A stretch of 64,000 nt of DNA from Streptomyces venezuelae (lineage in GTDB: Bacteria > Actinomycetota > Actinomycetes > Streptomycetales > Streptomycetaceae). The position numbers and the translations under genes are program-made. Positions within the stretch are counted from its first letter, which is position 1, and each line of letters opens with the position of its first letter. Positions 35,345-45,295 of the stretch are shown here, in pieces. A model generated the notes under the pieces. It had not been told where the DNA came from, ran no database searches, and saw only the letters and a list, made by a program, of their open reading frames with translations. Where the stretch lies: NCBI RefSeq assembly GCF_008642295.1, contig NZ_CP029190.1, positions 4,447,501 to 4,511,500 on the forward strand. The letters are read 5' to 3'.

Positions 35345-35959
35345 CTACTCGGCTTCGGGCTTACGACGGGCTGCGGCCAGCACCGCCTCGACGTCCAGGG
35401 TCACCTTGGCACCGATGGACTCGGGCAGGGTCACGACCTCGCCGGGGGCGTGGACGCGGTAGTTGTCGTACTTGTCCTGCACCGGGTCGGTGAGGACGTG
35501 CAGCCGGTTGTGCTTGCGGTCGACGATGACGTAAACGGGGACCTTGGCGTTGGCGTAGGCGCTGACCTTGGTGCGTAGGTCGGTCTGGTAGTTGCTGGAG
35601 GTGACTTCCAGAACCAGCCGGAAGGCGACGGGGTCGTAGCAGTTGTTCTCGGTGTGGTGGTCTTCGAAGTCGGCGTCGACGATCGAGAGGTCCGGGATGG
35701 CGTAGTCCTCGCGCCCGTCGGGGAGCCAGATACCGATGGCCTGGAGCACCTCGGCTTCCATGTCGTCGAGCCCGGCCGCGATGAACGGGCGCATGAGATT
35801 CGTGAGAGCACGCGCGTGGGCGCCGTCAGCTGGTGGAGACACGAGGATCTGCCCTCCGATGATCTCGACGCGGTAGCCAGGAAGGCGTTCCATGATTCGG
35901 TTGGCTTCGTCGATAAGACGCCGGTCGCCCAGTGGCTGCTCAGCAGGTGCTGCGGACAT
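35345..35959 (-). CDS. Uma2-family (DUF820) putative endonuclease-fold protein
   Basis: The 204-residue protein matches the PD-(D/E)XK Uma2 family: IIGGQILVSPPADGAHARA (about 33-51), PDLSIVDADF (about 88), LVLEVTSSNYQTDLRTKVSA (about 118-137; E-x-S and K) and VPVYVIVDRKHNRLHVL. The family is common in actinobacteria and cyanobacteria and may act on DNA, but no activity is established. I chose ATG at 35959 with GGGAGG just upstream; a longer start adds 12 residues. The context (between an orphan membrane gene and sdhB) gives no clue to its role. Confidence 0.9.
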   Translation of the reverse strand: MSAAPAEQPLGDRRLIDEANRIMERLPGYRVEIIGGQILVSPPADGAHARALTNLMRPFIAAGLDDMEAEVLQAIGIWLPDGREDYAIPDLSIVDADFEDHHTENNCYDPVAFRLVLEVTSSNYQTDLRTKVSAYANAKVPVYVIVDRKHNRLHVLTDPVQDKYDNYRVHAPGEVVTLPESIGAKVTLDVEAVLAAARRKPEAE

Positions 35960-36048
35960 CACGTGCCTCCCGTGGGCTGCTGTCGAGAGCATCATCGTAG
36001 GACGGAACCCGGCCCGGCCGCCGGATGCCGCGCGCTCACCCGAACGAG

Positions 36049-36093
36049 CGAGGGCCCCGCCCCCGGTCGTGGAAACCGGGTGCGGGGCCCTCG
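36049..36093 (-). terminator. Terminator downstream of sdhB
   Basis: CGAGGGCCCCGC and GCGGGGCCCTCG form a 12-base-pair outer stem, and CCCGGT pairs with ACCGGG inside, leaving a short loop. It lies 23 bp past the sdhB stop and could also stop transcription from the other direction. Confidence 0.88.
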
Positions 36094-36115
36094 TACGGAA
36101 CGGAAGAACCGCAGG

Positions 36116-36874
36116 TCAGAAGCGGCGCGTGATCAGCGCGCGCTTCACTTCCTGGATCGCCTTCGTGACCTCGATGCCACGCGGGCAGGCGTCCGTGCAG
36201 TTGAACGTGGTGCGGCAGCGCCACACGCCGTCCTTGTCGTTCAGGATCTCCAGCCGCTGCTCGCCGGCCTCGTCACGCGAGTCGAAGATGAAGCGGTGCG
36301 CGTTGACGATCGCCGCCGGGCCGAAGTACTGGCCGTCGTTCCAGAACACCGGGCACGAGGAGGTGCACGCGGCGCACAGGATGCACTTGGTGGTGTCGTC
36401 GAAGCGCTCGCGGTCCTCGGCGGACTGCAGGCGCTCGCGCGTCGGCTCGTTGCCCGTGGTGACCAGGAACGGCATGACGTCGCGGTAGGCCTGGAAGAAG
36501 GGCTCCATGTCGACCACGAGGTCCTTCATCACCGTGAGGCCCTTTATGGCCTCGACGGTGATCGGCTTCTCCGGGTTGATGTCCTTGATCAGCGTCTTGC
36601 AGGCGAGCCTGTTCTTGCCGTTGATCCGCATCGCGTCGGAGCCGCAGATGCCGTGCGCGCACGAGCGGCGGAAGGTCAGCGTGCCGTCCAGGTCCCACTT
36701 GATCTTGTGGAGACCGTCGAGCACACGCTCCTTCGGGTCGATCTCGATCTGGAAGTCCTGCCACTCCGCCTCGGCCGAGACCTCGGGGTTGAAGCGGCGG
36801 ATCCGGAAGGTGACCGTGATGGTGTGGGAGGCCGCGGAAGCCGCCTCCACCTTGTCCAGGGTCGGGGTAGCCAT
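36116..36874 (-). CDS. sdhB: Succinate dehydrogenase iron-sulfur subunit
   Basis: SdhB passes electrons from SdhA to the quinone site of complex II. The 252-residue protein has the [2Fe-2S] ligand set CAHGICGSDAMRINGKNRLAC (C-x4-C-x2-D-x11-C; Asp at the third position, as in E. coli). The C-terminal clusters are CILCAACTSSCPVFW (about 155) and CRTTFNCTDACPRG (about 218). The ATG overlaps the sdhA stop by one base (TGATG). It is the last gene of sdhCDAB. Confidence 0.96.
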   Translation of the reverse strand: MATPTLDKVEAASAASHTITVTFRIRRFNPEVSAEAEWQDFQIEIDPKERVLDGLHKIKWDLDGTLTFRRSCAHGICGSDAMRINGKNRLACKTLIKDINPEKPITVEAIKGLTVMKDLVVDMEPFFQAYRDVMPFLVTTGNEPTRERLQSAEDRERFDDTTKCILCAACTSSCPVFWNDGQYFGPAAIVNAHRFIFDSRDEAGEQRLEILNDKDGVWRCRTTFNCTDACPRGIEVTKAIQEVKRALITRRF

Positions 36875-38628
36875 CAGTACTTACGCTCCATCGGCTGGTA
36901 GCGGGTCGTGACGACCGGCTTGTAGTCGAGCCGGACCGAGTCCGAGCCATCGGCTCCGACCTCGCGGTACGCCATGGTGTGGCGCATGAAGTTGACGTCG
37001 TCGCGGTTGGGGTAGTCCTCGCGGTAGTGACCGCCGCGGGACTCCTTGCGGGCCAGTGCGGACACGGCCATGACCTCGGCCAGGTCGAGCAGGTTGCCCA
37101 GCTCGATGGCCTCCAGCAGGTCCGTGTTGAAGCGCTTGCCCTTGTCCTGCACGGACACGTTCTTGTAGCGCTCGCGCAGTTCCGCGATCTTCTCGACCGC
37201 CGTCTTGATGGTCTGCTCGGTACGGAACACCATCACATTGGCGTCCATCGTCTCCTGCAGCTCCAGGCGCAGGTCGGCGACCCGCTCGTTGCCGGTGGAG
37301 TTGCGGAGCCGCTCGACCTGGTCGACCACCAGCTGGGCCGGGTTCTCCGGCAGCTCGACGTAGTCGTTCTCGGCCGCGTACTTCGCCGCCGCGATACCGG
37401 AGCGCTTGCCGAACACGTTGATGTCCAGCAGCGAGTTGGTGCCCAGGCGGTTGGCGCCGTGCACCGACACGCACGCGACCTCGCCGGCCGCGTACAGGCC
37501 GGGGACCACGGTGGTGTTGTCCGACAGGACCTCACCCTCGACGTTGGTCGGGATGCCGCCCATGGCGTAGTGCGCGGTGGGCTGGATCGGGATCGGGTCC
37601 GTGTACGGCTCGATGCCCAGGTAGGTGCGCGCGAACTCGGTGATGTCCGGGAGCTTGGCGTCCAGCTGCTCCGGCGGCAGGTGGGTCAGGTCCAGGTACA
37701 CGTGGTCCCCGGCCGGACCGCAGCCGCGGCCCTCGCGGATCTCGGTGTAGATGGAGCGCGAGACCACGTCACGGGAGGCGAGGTCCTTCATGACCGGCGC
37801 GTACTTCTCCATGAAGCGCTCGCCGTCCTTGTTGCGGAGGATGCCGCCCTCACCGCGGGCGCCCTCCGTCAGCAGGATGCCCATGCGCCAGATGCCCGTC
37901 GGGTGGAACTGGAAGAACTCCATGTCCTCCAGCGGCAGGCCGCGCCGGTAGCAGGCCGCCTGGCCGTCGCCGGTCAGGGTGTGCGCGTTGGAGGTCACCT
38001 TGAAGAACTTGCCGGTGCCGCCGGAGGCGTAGATGACGGCCTTCGCCTGGAAGACGTGGATCTCGCCGGTGGCCAGCTCGTACGCCACGACGCCCGCGGA
38101 GTGCTTGACCCCGTCGACCTCGGTGATGAGCTGGTCGAGGACGTAGAACTCGTTGAAGAACTCCACGCCCTCCTTCACGCAGTTCTGGTACAGCGTCTGG
38201 AGGATCATGTGGCCGGTGCGGTCCGCGGCGTAGCAGGACCGGCGGACCGGCGCCTCGCCGTGGGCACGGCTGTGGCCGCCGAAGCGGCGCTGGTCGATGG
38301 TGCCGTCCGGGGTGCGGTTGAACGGCAGGCCCATCTTCTCCAGGTCGAGGACGGCGTCGATGGCCTCCTTCGCCAGGATCTCGGCGGCGTCCTGGTCGAC
38401 CAGGTAGTCACCGCCCTTGACCGTGTCGAAGGTGTGCCACTCCCAGTTGTCCTCTTCCACGTTGGCCAGCGCGGCGGCCATGCCGCCCTGCGCGGCACCC
38501 GTGTGGGAGCGGGTCGGGTACAGCTTGGTCAGCACGGCGGTGCGGCTGCGCTTCGTCGCCTCGATGGCGGCGCGCATGCCGGCGCCGCCGGCGCCGACGA
38601 TGACGGTGTCGTACTTGTGGATCTTCAT
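36874..38628 (-). CDS. sdhA: Succinate dehydrogenase flavoprotein subunit
   Basis: SdhA oxidises succinate to fumarate on covalent FAD. The 584-residue length is usual. Seen are the FAD loop VIVGAGGAGMRAAIEA (about 9-24), the FAD-linked His in TRSHTGAAQGG (about 38-48), GGHSRAHGEAPVRRSCYAAD (about 113), YASGGTGKFF and the active-site region PTAHYAMGGIPTNVEG (about 355). SVHGANRLGTNSLLD is intact. It precedes sdhB with a one-base overlap and follows sdhD. Confidence 0.97.
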   Translation of the reverse strand: MKIHKYDTVIVGAGGAGMRAAIEATKRSRTAVLTKLYPTRSHTGAAQGGMAAALANVEEDNWEWHTFDTVKGGDYLVDQDAAEILAKEAIDAVLDLEKMGLPFNRTPDGTIDQRRFGGHSRAHGEAPVRRSCYAADRTGHMILQTLYQNCVKEGVEFFNEFYVLDQLITEVDGVKHSAGVVAYELATGEIHVFQAKAVIYASGGTGKFFKVTSNAHTLTGDGQAACYRRGLPLEDMEFFQFHPTGIWRMGILLTEGARGEGGILRNKDGERFMEKYAPVMKDLASRDVVSRSIYTEIREGRGCGPAGDHVYLDLTHLPPEQLDAKLPDITEFARTYLGIEPYTDPIPIQPTAHYAMGGIPTNVEGEVLSDNTTVVPGLYAAGEVACVSVHGANRLGTNSLLDINVFGKRSGIAAAKYAAENDYVELPENPAQLVVDQVERLRNSTGNERVADLRLELQETMDANVMVFRTEQTIKTAVEKIAELRERYKNVSVQDKGKRFNTDLLEAIELGNLLDLAEVMAVSALARKESRGGHYREDYPNRDDVNFMRHTMAYREVGADGSDSVRLDYKPVVTTRYQPMERKY

Positions 38629-38654
38629 GAGATGTGTCGCCTCAGCCCCGTTGC

Positions 38655-39137
38655 CTAGCGGATGTTCGGGTCGAAGGTGAAGATCACCAGCGTGCCCAGA
38701 AGGATGGTGAACACCGTGGCGGTGTAGAGCAGGCCCTTCAGCCACAGCCGGGTGTTGGCGCGCTCCGCGTAGTCGTTGATGACGGTACGCAGGCCGTTGG
38801 CGCCGTGCAGCATGGCCAGCCACAGCATCAGCAGGTCCCAGCCCTGCCAGAAGGGGGAGGCCCAGCGGCCGGCCACGAAGGCGAAGCCGATCTTGGAGAC
38901 GCCGCCGTCGAGCACCAGCTGGATGATCAGGTGGCCGATGACCAGGACGACCAGGACGATGCCCGAGAGGCGCATGAAGAGCCACGCGGCCATCTCGAAG
39001 TTGCCGCGGGTCGACTTGGGCGTCTTGGACGTGCGCTTGCGCGGGGCCTCGATGTAGGGGGCCGGGTTGTCGACGTCGTAGAGGGAAACGCCCTCCACGT
39101 CGCCGATCCCCTGGGCGGAAGAAGTGTCAGAAGACAT
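38655..39137 (-). CDS. sdhD: Succinate dehydrogenase membrane anchor subunit
   Basis: The 160-residue protein has a hydrophilic lead of about 45 residues and three hydrophobic helices (about 50-72, 95-115 and 132-155). The pattern ML-WLAMLHGANGLRTVINDY holds the helix-two His that ligates heme b or contributes to the quinone site. It lies five bp after the sdhC stop and 26 bp before sdhA, so the operon is sdhC-D-A-B. Confidence 0.92.
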   Translation of the reverse strand: MSSDTSSAQGIGDVEGVSLYDVDNPAPYIEAPRKRTSKTPKSTRGNFEMAAWLFMRLSGIVLVVLVIGHLIIQLVLDGGVSKIGFAFVAGRWASPFWQGWDLLMLWLAMLHGANGLRTVINDYAERANTRLWLKGLLYTATVFTILLGTLVIFTFDPNIR

Positions 39138-39142
39138 GCGCG

Positions 39143-39523
39143 TCACTTCCCGAACAGTTCTTCGGCAGCGTGACCCAGGACGGGGAACACGGCGTAGATC
39201 ATGGTCACGGCCCAAAGGATCACGACGGTCCAGAGCATCTGCTTCTGGTAGCGCGGGCCCTTGGACCAGAAGTCCACGGCGATGACACGGAGACCGTTGA
39301 GCGCGTGGAAGATGATGGCGGCCACGAGGCCGTACTCCAGCAGCGCGACGATCGGAGTCTTGTAGGTGGCCACGACATCGTCGTACGCCTCGGGGGAGAC
39401 GCGGACGAGAGCGGTGTCGAGGACGTGTACGAACAGGAAGAAGAAGATGAGGACGCCGGTGACTCGATGAGCCACCCAGGACCACATTCCTTCCCGGCCG
39501 CGGTACAACGTTCCAGCCGGCAC
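39143..39523 (-). CDS. sdhC: Succinate dehydrogenase cytochrome b556 subunit
   Basis: The 126-residue protein starts VPAGTLYRGREGMWSWVAHR, a typical SdhC opening. It has three helices (about 22-42, 60-80 and 98-118). The signature LFVHVLDTALVR and the segment YGLVAAIIFHALNGLRVIAV carry His residues that can ligate heme b. The start is GTG; sequence further upstream does not fit the family. It begins the operon, and a GC-rich promoter region lies between it and the OHCU gene. Confidence 0.93.
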   Translation of the reverse strand: MPAGTLYRGREGMWSWVAHRVTGVLIFFFLFVHVLDTALVRVSPEAYDDVVATYKTPIVALLEYGLVAAIIFHALNGLRVIAVDFWSKGPRYQKQMLWTVVILWAVTMIYAVFPVLGHAAEELFGK

Positions 39524-39656
39524 GGAAAACCCTCCGGAAGCGGGGCGGGGGCCAGCCGGCTTCGTTGTCGGTCGGGCCCGGCCGGGTACGGTCCACCGGC
39601 CCCGGCCATCGTAGCGACGAGTTGTCGGTTCCTTCGCGCGGGGTCCATCGGTGTGA

Positions 39657-40217
39657 TCAAACAGGCACGGACGGGCTATCCCACAGGGGCGAACAGGGTG
39701 ATTCCGGGCGTACTGCATCGAAGGATTCGGGCATCCGGGCCAGTACGGACAACCGGGCCCTGGCGAGTCGCCGCAGCTCGTCGGCGGAGATGGACCGCTC
39801 CTCGTCCTCCTCGTGTGCCATCCGGCGTCGGATACCGGCCAGCACCATGTCGGGATGCTCCTCCGCCGGGTGTCCGGCCAGGCAGATGACGAAGGCGTGC
39901 CCGAACTTCCGTTCGTATTCGGCGTGGGCCGCGTCGAGTGCCAGATGCGCCGCGTACGGAGCGCCCTCGTGCAGCTCCGTCGAGCATTCGACGGCCAGCG
40001 CCTCGGTGAGGTCCGCCGGTGCCAGGTCGTACGAGGCCTCGTCCGCGGCGGCGAGCAGCGCGGCCAGATCCGGGTACGGTCGGTGCGCCGCCACCCGGTG
40101 GGCCCAGCGGTGGCTGCCGCAGCAGTGCAGCAGGGCTCGCTCGGCGGCCTCGGCCGGCAGTGCGTTGAACCGGGCGAGCTTGCTGCCGCGGACCTGGGCC
40201 GGGAGGGGGCTGGACAG
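39657..40217 (-). CDS. OHCU (2-oxo-4-hydroxy-4-carboxy-5-ureidoimidazoline) decarboxylase
   Basis: The protein of about 186 residues converts OHCU to S-allantoin in urate breakdown. Family segments are LARFNALPAEAAERALLHCC, GSHRWAHRVAAHRPYPD, LAVECSTELHEGAPYAAHLA and KFGHAFVICLAGHPAEEHP. The first standard start (GTG at 40094) falls inside the conserved region, so the reading must begin earlier. The only fit is CTG at 40217, seven bases after AGGAG; an in-frame stop lies at about 40260. No urate oxidase or hydroxyisourate hydrolase gene adjoins it here, so its pathway partners are elsewhere. Confidence 0.85.
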   Translation of the reverse strand: MSSPLPAQVRGSKLARFNALPAEAAERALLHCCGSHRWAHRVAAHRPYPDLAALLAAADEASYDLAPADLTEALAVECSTELHEGAPYAAHLALDAAHAEYERKFGHAFVICLAGHPAEEHPDMVLAGIRRRMAHEEDEERSISADELRRLARARLSVLARMPESFDAVRPESPCSPLWDSPSVPV

Positions 40218-40556
40218 CGGGGGGCTCCTCGGGACGTGTCGGGGTGTGCCGCAACGCTATCGACGCGGGGGCGGGAGTACCGCACGCAGAGGCGGATTTC
40301 ACCCGGACGAGAAGGGCGGGGGAGGTGTAGAGAGGGGGAGAGTCGGAGAAGGCGACCGAGGCCGCCACCCCCCACAGGAGAGGCCCCGGCCGCCATCCGA
40401 CACGGACTCGTGCGACAAGCCCGTATCCCTGTCAGCGTCGCGAGTGCGTTTTGTGTCACACCCCGCTTCGCGCACGAATGGTTGCAGGTTGTACAACTCG
40501 TGGACGTGGGTGCGGGAAAGCCGTAACGTGCTGATTTGCGCAGGACGTACAGGACA
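40218..40556. promoter_or_regulatory. Gene-free divergent control region with a GTTGTACAAC palindrome
   Basis: This 339-bp gap separates the OHCU gene and the sigma-factor gene. I see no credible gene. GTTGTACAAC (40488-40497) is a perfect 10-base palindrome about 60 bp before the sigma start, in unusually AT-rich sequence with TTGCAGGT in front. A hairpin-rich segment (GGCCGCC...GGCCGCC) lies at about 40348-40395. Confidence 0.6.
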
Positions 40557-41303
40557 GTGAACGGGTTGGGGACTTTGCTGGGGGACGACGCGGAGCTGAC
40601 CGCCGCGGTGCTCGCGGCACAGCACGGCGACGAAAGCGCGTTCCGTACTGTGTACCGCGCCGTGCACCCGCGCCTGCTCGGGTACGTACGGACGCTCGTC
40701 GGCGACGCCGACGCCGAGGACGTGGCCTCCGAGGCATGGCTGCAGATCGCCCGGGACCTCGCCTCCTTCTCCGGCGACGCCGACCGCTTCCGCGGCTGGA
40801 CCGCCCGGATCGCCCGCAACCGGGCCCTCGACCACATGCGCATGCGCGGCCGCCGGCCCGCCATCGGCGGCGACGAAACCGAACTCACCGGACGCGCCGC
40901 GGACTGCGACACCGCCGGAGAGGCCATGGAGGCCCTCGCCACCGGCCGCACCATGGCCCTGATCGCCCGGCTCCCCCAGGACCAGGCCGAAGCCGTGGTG
41001 CTGCGGGTGGTGGTCGGCCTCGATGCCAAGAGCGCCGCACAAACCCTCGGCAAACGGCCCGGGGCGGTCCGCACGGCAGCCCACCGTGGCCTGAAAAAGC
41101 TGGCCGAACTTCTCGAAACGGAGTTTGGAGCGGAGCCGGGAACGGAAGTCGGCCATAATGCCGGAGGCCGCGCCCAGGGAAGCGGTGGCTCCGGGGGTGC
41201 GCGCGATCTCGACGCCGTGCCGGCGCAGCGCGGCCCGGGTGGGGACCTCGTACGGCCGACCGGTGTGACGGATTCACGTTGGCGGACGCAGAAGGACATG
41301 TGA
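40557..41303 (+). CDS. ECF-type RNA polymerase sigma factor
   Basis: The 248-residue protein has sigma region 2 (about 20-95, AFRTVYRAVHPRLLGYVRTL, EDVASEAWLQIARDLASF, GWTARIARNRALDHMRMRGR). Region 4 follows (about 130-185, LPQDQAEAVVLRVVVGLDAK, SAAQTLGKRPGAVRTAAHRG). A low-complexity tail of about 60 residues comes after region 4. The start is uncertain: GTG 40557 has only a weak AGGACA upstream, and TTG codons at 40536, 40566 or 40575 are alternatives. It overlaps the downstream membrane protein by one base (TGATG), the usual layout for a sigma and its anti-sigma factor. Its regulon is unknown. Confidence 0.87.
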   Translation: MNGLGTLLGDDAELTAAVLAAQHGDESAFRTVYRAVHPRLLGYVRTLVGDADAEDVASEAWLQIARDLASFSGDADRFRGWTARIARNRALDHMRMRGRRPAIGGDETELTGRAADCDTAGEAMEALATGRTMALIARLPQDQAEAVVLRVVVGLDAKSAAQTLGKRPGAVRTAAHRGLKKLAELLETEFGAEPGTEVGHNAGGRAQGSGGSGGARDLDAVPAQRGPGGDLVRPTGVTDSRWRTQKDM

Positions 41304-42376
41304 TGGCCGACGATCGCAACAACTGGCTGGACGAGGCCGCGGCGGAGAAACTCCTGCGCGGCGAACCGGTCGGGCCCGTCGCCGATCACCCCGACCGGGA
41401 CGAGGCCGCCCGGCTGCGCCAGGCCCTGGAGGACCTCGCGCCGCGCCCGCTCGCGCCCGGCGCCGAGCTGCCCGGCGAAGCCGCCGCCCTGGCCGCCTTC
41501 CGGGCCGCAACCCACGCTGTCGGGACCGCAGCCGGGACCACACCGGAAGCCGAAGCGGAATCCGTACTCGGATCCGCCGTGGAACCGGAGCCGCTGGTGG
41601 CCCTCGGCATGCCCGGCGAGGTCCGGCCCGCCCGGAACCGGACGTTCAGGCTGGGGCTGGCCGCCGCGGTGGCCAGCGTGGCGATCGGCGGCATCGCCGC
41701 CGTGGCCGGCGGCGCACTGCTGGACCGCGCCCTGCACACGAGCGCCGGCCCGGCACCCGCGGTATCCCTCACCACCGGCCCCACCCCGCTCCAGACCCCG
41801 GACGCGGCCGACGGTGCCGTGCCGCCCGGGATCACCCCGGACGCCGGCCCCACCCCGTTCCGCGACGGCGGCGGCCACGGCACCACGCCGGCCCCCGGCG
41901 GGGACGGCGCGGCCACCCCGGGCACCGGCGGAACCGCCAACATCGGCGGCACCGTCGGCGGAACCACCGGGGAGGACGACCGGGACCGGCCGGACGCCAC
42001 CGGCGGCACCGACGGCACCCGCAAGGACCCGGACGGCTCGGCAGCCGCCGGCGCCGACGGCAACGGCGGGGGCAAGGACCGGGACCGGGTGCTCCGCATC
42101 GCCGACCTGTGCCGGGACTTCCGGGCGGGCCGGCTCGCCGACGACCAGCGGGACCGGCTGGCCCGCGCGGCCAAGGGCGCCCAGCGGATCAAGCAGTTCT
42201 GCGACCGGCTGCTGGACGGCGGTTCGGGCGGGTCCGACGGCAGCCGCGGCCCGGGCTCGGACGGTTCGGGCGAGGGCGGCGAGATCCTGGAGGCGCCGAC
42301 CCGGGAGCCGGCCGCTCCGGTCCCGCCCGCCGCACTGGAGAACGCCCTCGGGCTGACCCAGGACACCCGGCTGTAA
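41303..42376 (+). CDS. Single-pass membrane protein, putative anti-sigma partner
   Basis: The 357-residue protein has an N-terminal cytosolic segment of about 110 residues (NNWLDEAAAEKLLRGEPVG; DEAARLRQALEDLAPRPL), one helix (about 117-140, LGLAAAVASVAIGGIAAVAG) and a Gly/Thr/Pro/Asp-rich outside region. A final Cys-bearing part (RIADLCRDFRAGRLADDQRD, RIKQFCDRLLDG) may form a disulfide. The position, coupled to the sigma gene, suggests an anti-sigma factor. It lacks the HxxxCxxC zinc motif of classic anti-sigma proteins. Confidence 0.8.
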   Translation: MADDRNNWLDEAAAEKLLRGEPVGPVADHPDRDEAARLRQALEDLAPRPLAPGAELPGEAAALAAFRAATHAVGTAAGTTPEAEAESVLGSAVEPEPLVALGMPGEVRPARNRTFRLGLAAAVASVAIGGIAAVAGGALLDRALHTSAGPAPAVSLTTGPTPLQTPDAADGAVPPGITPDAGPTPFRDGGGHGTTPAPGGDGAATPGTGGTANIGGTVGGTTGEDDRDRPDATGGTDGTRKDPDGSAAAGADGNGGGKDRDRVLRIADLCRDFRAGRLADDQRDRLARAAKGAQRIKQFCDRLLDGGSGGSDGSRGPGSDGSGEGGEILEAPTREPAAPVPPAALENALGLTQDTRL

Positions 42377-42553
42377 CACTTTTCGAACCGGCGGCGCAGT
42401 ACATATTGAGCCGACTGGTCATCGGCCGCGCATGAGCCGGGGTTCCCCCCGTACCCCTGGGCTCTGCGCACCCGGCGCGGGCGGGGCACGTTCCCCCGGC
42501 CCTGCCCGCGCCCTTTACGTACCGCGGTTCCTACATGCCGTGCGCCCGCAGGC

Positions 42554-43477
42554 TCACCAGTAGACGACGACCTTGTCGCCGACGTTCACCTGCTCGAACA
42601 GCGCAGCGAGTTTGCCCTTGTCCCGGACGTTCACACAGCCGTGCGAGGCGCCGTTGTAGCCGCGCGCCGCGAAGTCCGACGAGTAGTGCACGGCCTGGCC
42701 GCCGCTGAAGAACATCGCGTACGGCATCGGCGTGTGGTAGATCGTCGACGTCCACTCCTTGGCCTTCCAGCCCACGTTGAACACGCCCTCACGGGTGGGG
42801 GTGTTCTCCGAGCCGAAGCGCACGTCCATCGAGGAGACGACCTTGCCGTCGATCATCCAGGCCAGGGTGCGGCTCTCCTTGCTGATGCACATCACCCGCC
42901 CCTGCATACAGCGCGGGTCCGGCGCGGCCAGCTCGTTGGTGGTCGGCGGACGCAGCTCGTCGGCGGTGGGCTTGCGGGTGGCGCTCTGCACCTTCTGCCA
43001 GGTGGCCGCGTCCACCCCGCCCGTGACGGCCAGACCGTGCTTGCCCTGGAAGGACTTCACCGCTGCGGTGGTCTTGGAGCCGTAGAACGCGGTGGGCGCC
43101 GTCTTCAGGAGGCCGAGCTGCCGGAGCCGGGCCTGGAGCTCACGGACCTGCTCGCTCTCGTCGCCGTTCGCCATCAGGTACTTGACCGTGGGCGAGGCGG
43201 AGGCGGAGGGCTTGCCCGGCTTCGACGCGGAGGCCGACGGCGAGGCGGACTCGCCGGACTTGCCGTCCGTGGAAGCCGAGGGCGGGGCCGAGGGCGTGGG
43301 CGTGCCGGGGGTCCCGGAGGAGGCGCCGCCGCCCGAAGGGGACGGGGCGAGCGCCGCGGGTGCGGACGGCTTGCTCTCCTGCGGGCCGCAGGCGGTGGCG
43401 CCGGCGGCGAGTGCGACGGCGGTGGCGCCGGCGGCGAGCGTGCGGGATATGACTCTCTGGCGGTTGTGGCGGTGCAT
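42554..43477 (-). CDS. L,D-transpeptidase lipoprotein with peptidoglycan-binding domain
   Basis: The 307-residue protein forms 3-3 cross-links in peptidoglycan or attaches proteins to it. A signal peptide with lipobox ATAC (Cys about residue 30) leads to a Ser/Pro-rich linker. A PG_binding_1 domain follows (about 105-160, ESEQVRELQARLRQLGLL, AVKSFQGKHGLAVTGGVDAA). The YkuD domain (about 195-307) contains the catalytic HGCxxR-type motif as SHGCVNV. WMIDGKVVSSMDVRFGSEN is typical. It is transcribed alone and divergent from the mutase gene. Confidence 0.94.
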   Translation of the reverse strand: MHRHNRQRVISRTLAAGATAVALAAGATACGPQESKPSAPAALAPSPSGGGASSGTPGTPTPSAPPSASTDGKSGESASPSASASKPGKPSASASPTVKYLMANGDESEQVRELQARLRQLGLLKTAPTAFYGSKTTAAVKSFQGKHGLAVTGGVDAATWQKVQSATRKPTADELRPPTTNELAAPDPRCMQGRVMCISKESRTLAWMIDGKVVSSMDVRFGSENTPTREGVFNVGWKAKEWTSTIYHTPMPYAMFFSGGQAVHYSSDFAARGYNGASHGCVNVRDKGKLAALFEQVNVGDKVVVYW

Positions 43478-43671
43478 CCTTCATCCCCCGTTGTCTGCGG
43501 CTTCTACTGAGACGATGCTCCGCGGGCGTGGATAGTTGCGGACAGTCTCGGGATGTTGCGCCATTGTGACCGACGGCCGTGGCCTGCCGGCCGCCGGACA
43601 AGGCTGTCGCGGACGGCGCGGAGACGTTTTATCAGGGCCGGTCCGGTCGGCACTACGGAGGTTTCTGTCGG

Positions 43672-45252
<1,581 letters not shown>

Positions 45253-45295
45253 AACAGGTGGCGCGACAGGTGCGTAGTCGGCGACACTCCTGCAC

